Source of the DNA: JALOAP01 sp964632355
GTDB lineage: Bacteria > Chloroflexota > Dehalococcoidia > Tepidiformales > Tepidiformaceae
DNA: 5,275 bases
Direction of reading: 5' to 3'
Assembly (NCBI GenBank): GCA_964632355.1
Contig: CAZWBW010000145.1
Span: 1 to 5,275 of the forward strand
Of this stretch, positions 4,762 through 5,275 are shown piece after piece; within the stretch, counting starts at the first letter, position 1, and every line of letters starts with the position of its first letter. The translations under genes and the position numbers were made by a program. Below the pieces are notes generated by a model, which worked only from the letters and a program-made list of their open reading frames with translations, was not told the origin of the DNA and made no database searches.

Positions 4762-5275
4762 CCACGCAGCCTGCGTCTCGCCCCCGCCTGTTGCAGGCCA
4801 TGGTCGACGCGTTCCGGCAGCCGGACGTGCGTCAGAAGCTGCTGTTCACGCTCGCCATGCTGATCGTGTTCCGCTTCGTCGCGCACGTCCCCATCCCGAA
4901 CGTCGACCGCGACGCACTGGAACAGGCTTTTAGCGAGAACTCGCTGCTCGACTTCCTGAGCATCTTCTCCGGTGGCGCGCTGCAGAACCTCAGCGTCGCC
5001 GCCCTTGGCGTGTACCCGTACATCACGGCGTCCATCATCATGCAGATCATGACGCCCCTCATCCCGCGGCTGCGGGCGCTCTCTGAAGAGGGCGAGCAGG
5101 GGCGGCGCCGGATCCAGCTCTACACGCACTGGCTCGCCGTGCCCATGGCCATCGTCCAGGGCTACGGCCAGATCCTCTTCATCAACCAGCAGAGCACCGT
5201 CGACGTTGTCCAGGACTTCGGCCTGCAGAACGACGTGATGGGCACCTTCGCGACGCTCTTCACGCTCGCTGCCGG
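4758..5275 (+). CDS. secY: Protein translocase subunit SecY, 3'-truncated
   Basis: SecY is the channel-forming subunit of the SecYEG translocon in the cytoplasmic membrane, used for export of unfolded proteins and insertion of membrane proteins. About 172 codons are visible, out of roughly 430-440 usually. The protein starts MTTQPASRPRLLQAMVDAFRQ, a cytosolic amphipathic helix, followed by the conserved 'RQKLLFTLAMLIVFR' TM1 (residues ~25-45) and HVPIPNVD. The plug region and TM2 lie at ~64-103 (FLSIFSGGALQNLSVAALG, then VYPYITASIIMQIMTPLIP). After the cytosolic loop with EEGEQGRRRIQLYTHW comes TM3 (~125-142), and the frame is still open at the window edge near the start of TM4. The ATG overlaps the rplO stop as ATGA. 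Weak purine runs (GAGG at 4741, AAGG at 4746) precede it, so coupling to rplO is likely. Confidence 0.97.
   Translation, partial: MTTQPASRPRLLQAMVDAFRQPDVRQKLLFTLAMLIVFRFVAHVPIPNVDRDALEQAFSENSLLDFLSIFSGGALQNLSVAALGVYPYITASIIMQIMTPLIPRLRALSEEGEQGRRRIQLYTHWLAVPMAIVQGYGQILFINQQSTVDVVQDFGLQNDVMGTFATLFTLAA

Noticed and set aside
1..5275. A hidden mobile, CRISPR, toxin-antitoxin, defence or RNA element.
   Set aside because: More than 98 percent of the bases are accounted for by conserved ribosomal and secY coding sequence. The gaps add up to about 50 bases, and no inverted repeats, direct repeat arrays, tRNA-like folds or intrinsic terminators were seen by eye.

Overview
The window is an uninterrupted stretch of the bacterial S10-spc ribosomal protein gene cluster. 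All genes are on the + strand and there is almost no non-coding DNA. The order is rplP (5' cut off), rpmC, rpsQ, rplN, rplX, rplE, rpsZ (zinc-type rpsN), rpsH, rplF, rplR, rpsE, rpmD, rplO and secY (3' cut off). That is 14 genes, 12 of them complete, in the canonical bacterial order.

Organism: a high-GC bacterium. Synteny, protein lengths and the bacterial form of each protein exclude archaea and eukaryotes. The short four-cysteine S14, the L16 stretch reading PDKPVTAKPAETR, and the SecY plug/TM2 region (GGALQNLSVAALGVYPYITAS) remind me most of Chloroflexota, perhaps near Dehalococcoidia/Tepidiforma. This is recall and pattern inference, not a search, and I hold it at moderate to low confidence.

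Layout: positions 1-821 hold the end of the S10 block (L16, L29, S17). Positions 818-4761 hold the spc block (L14, L24, L5, S14, S8, L6, L18, S5, L30, L15). From 4758 onward is the start of SecY, the protein-conducting channel. The S10 and spc blocks are fused: rpsQ and rplN overlap by ATGA, so no room remains for the separate spc promoter known from E. coli. The longest gap between genes is 25 bases (2247-2271). Six junctions overlap (three ATGA, three sharing one base), one pair abuts, and the other six gaps are 1-25 bases. The genes are almost certainly co-transcribed and largely translationally coupled. Several starts have strong Shine-Dalgarno sequences inside the preceding gene.

Function: the products are primary and secondary rRNA binders of both subunits. 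L5 and L18 belong to the 5S rRNA-associated central protuberance, L16 lies near the A-site tRNA, S5 and S8 belong to the small-subunit body, and S14 to the head. SecY follows, as in most bacteria.

I found no mobile element, CRISPR, RNA gene, terminator or hidden accessory system. The points worth a second look are small: an acidic C-terminal extension of S17, unusual residues in the highly conserved loop of L16, a divergent L15 segment, a doubled Shine-Dalgarno before rpsH, and the fused operon structure.
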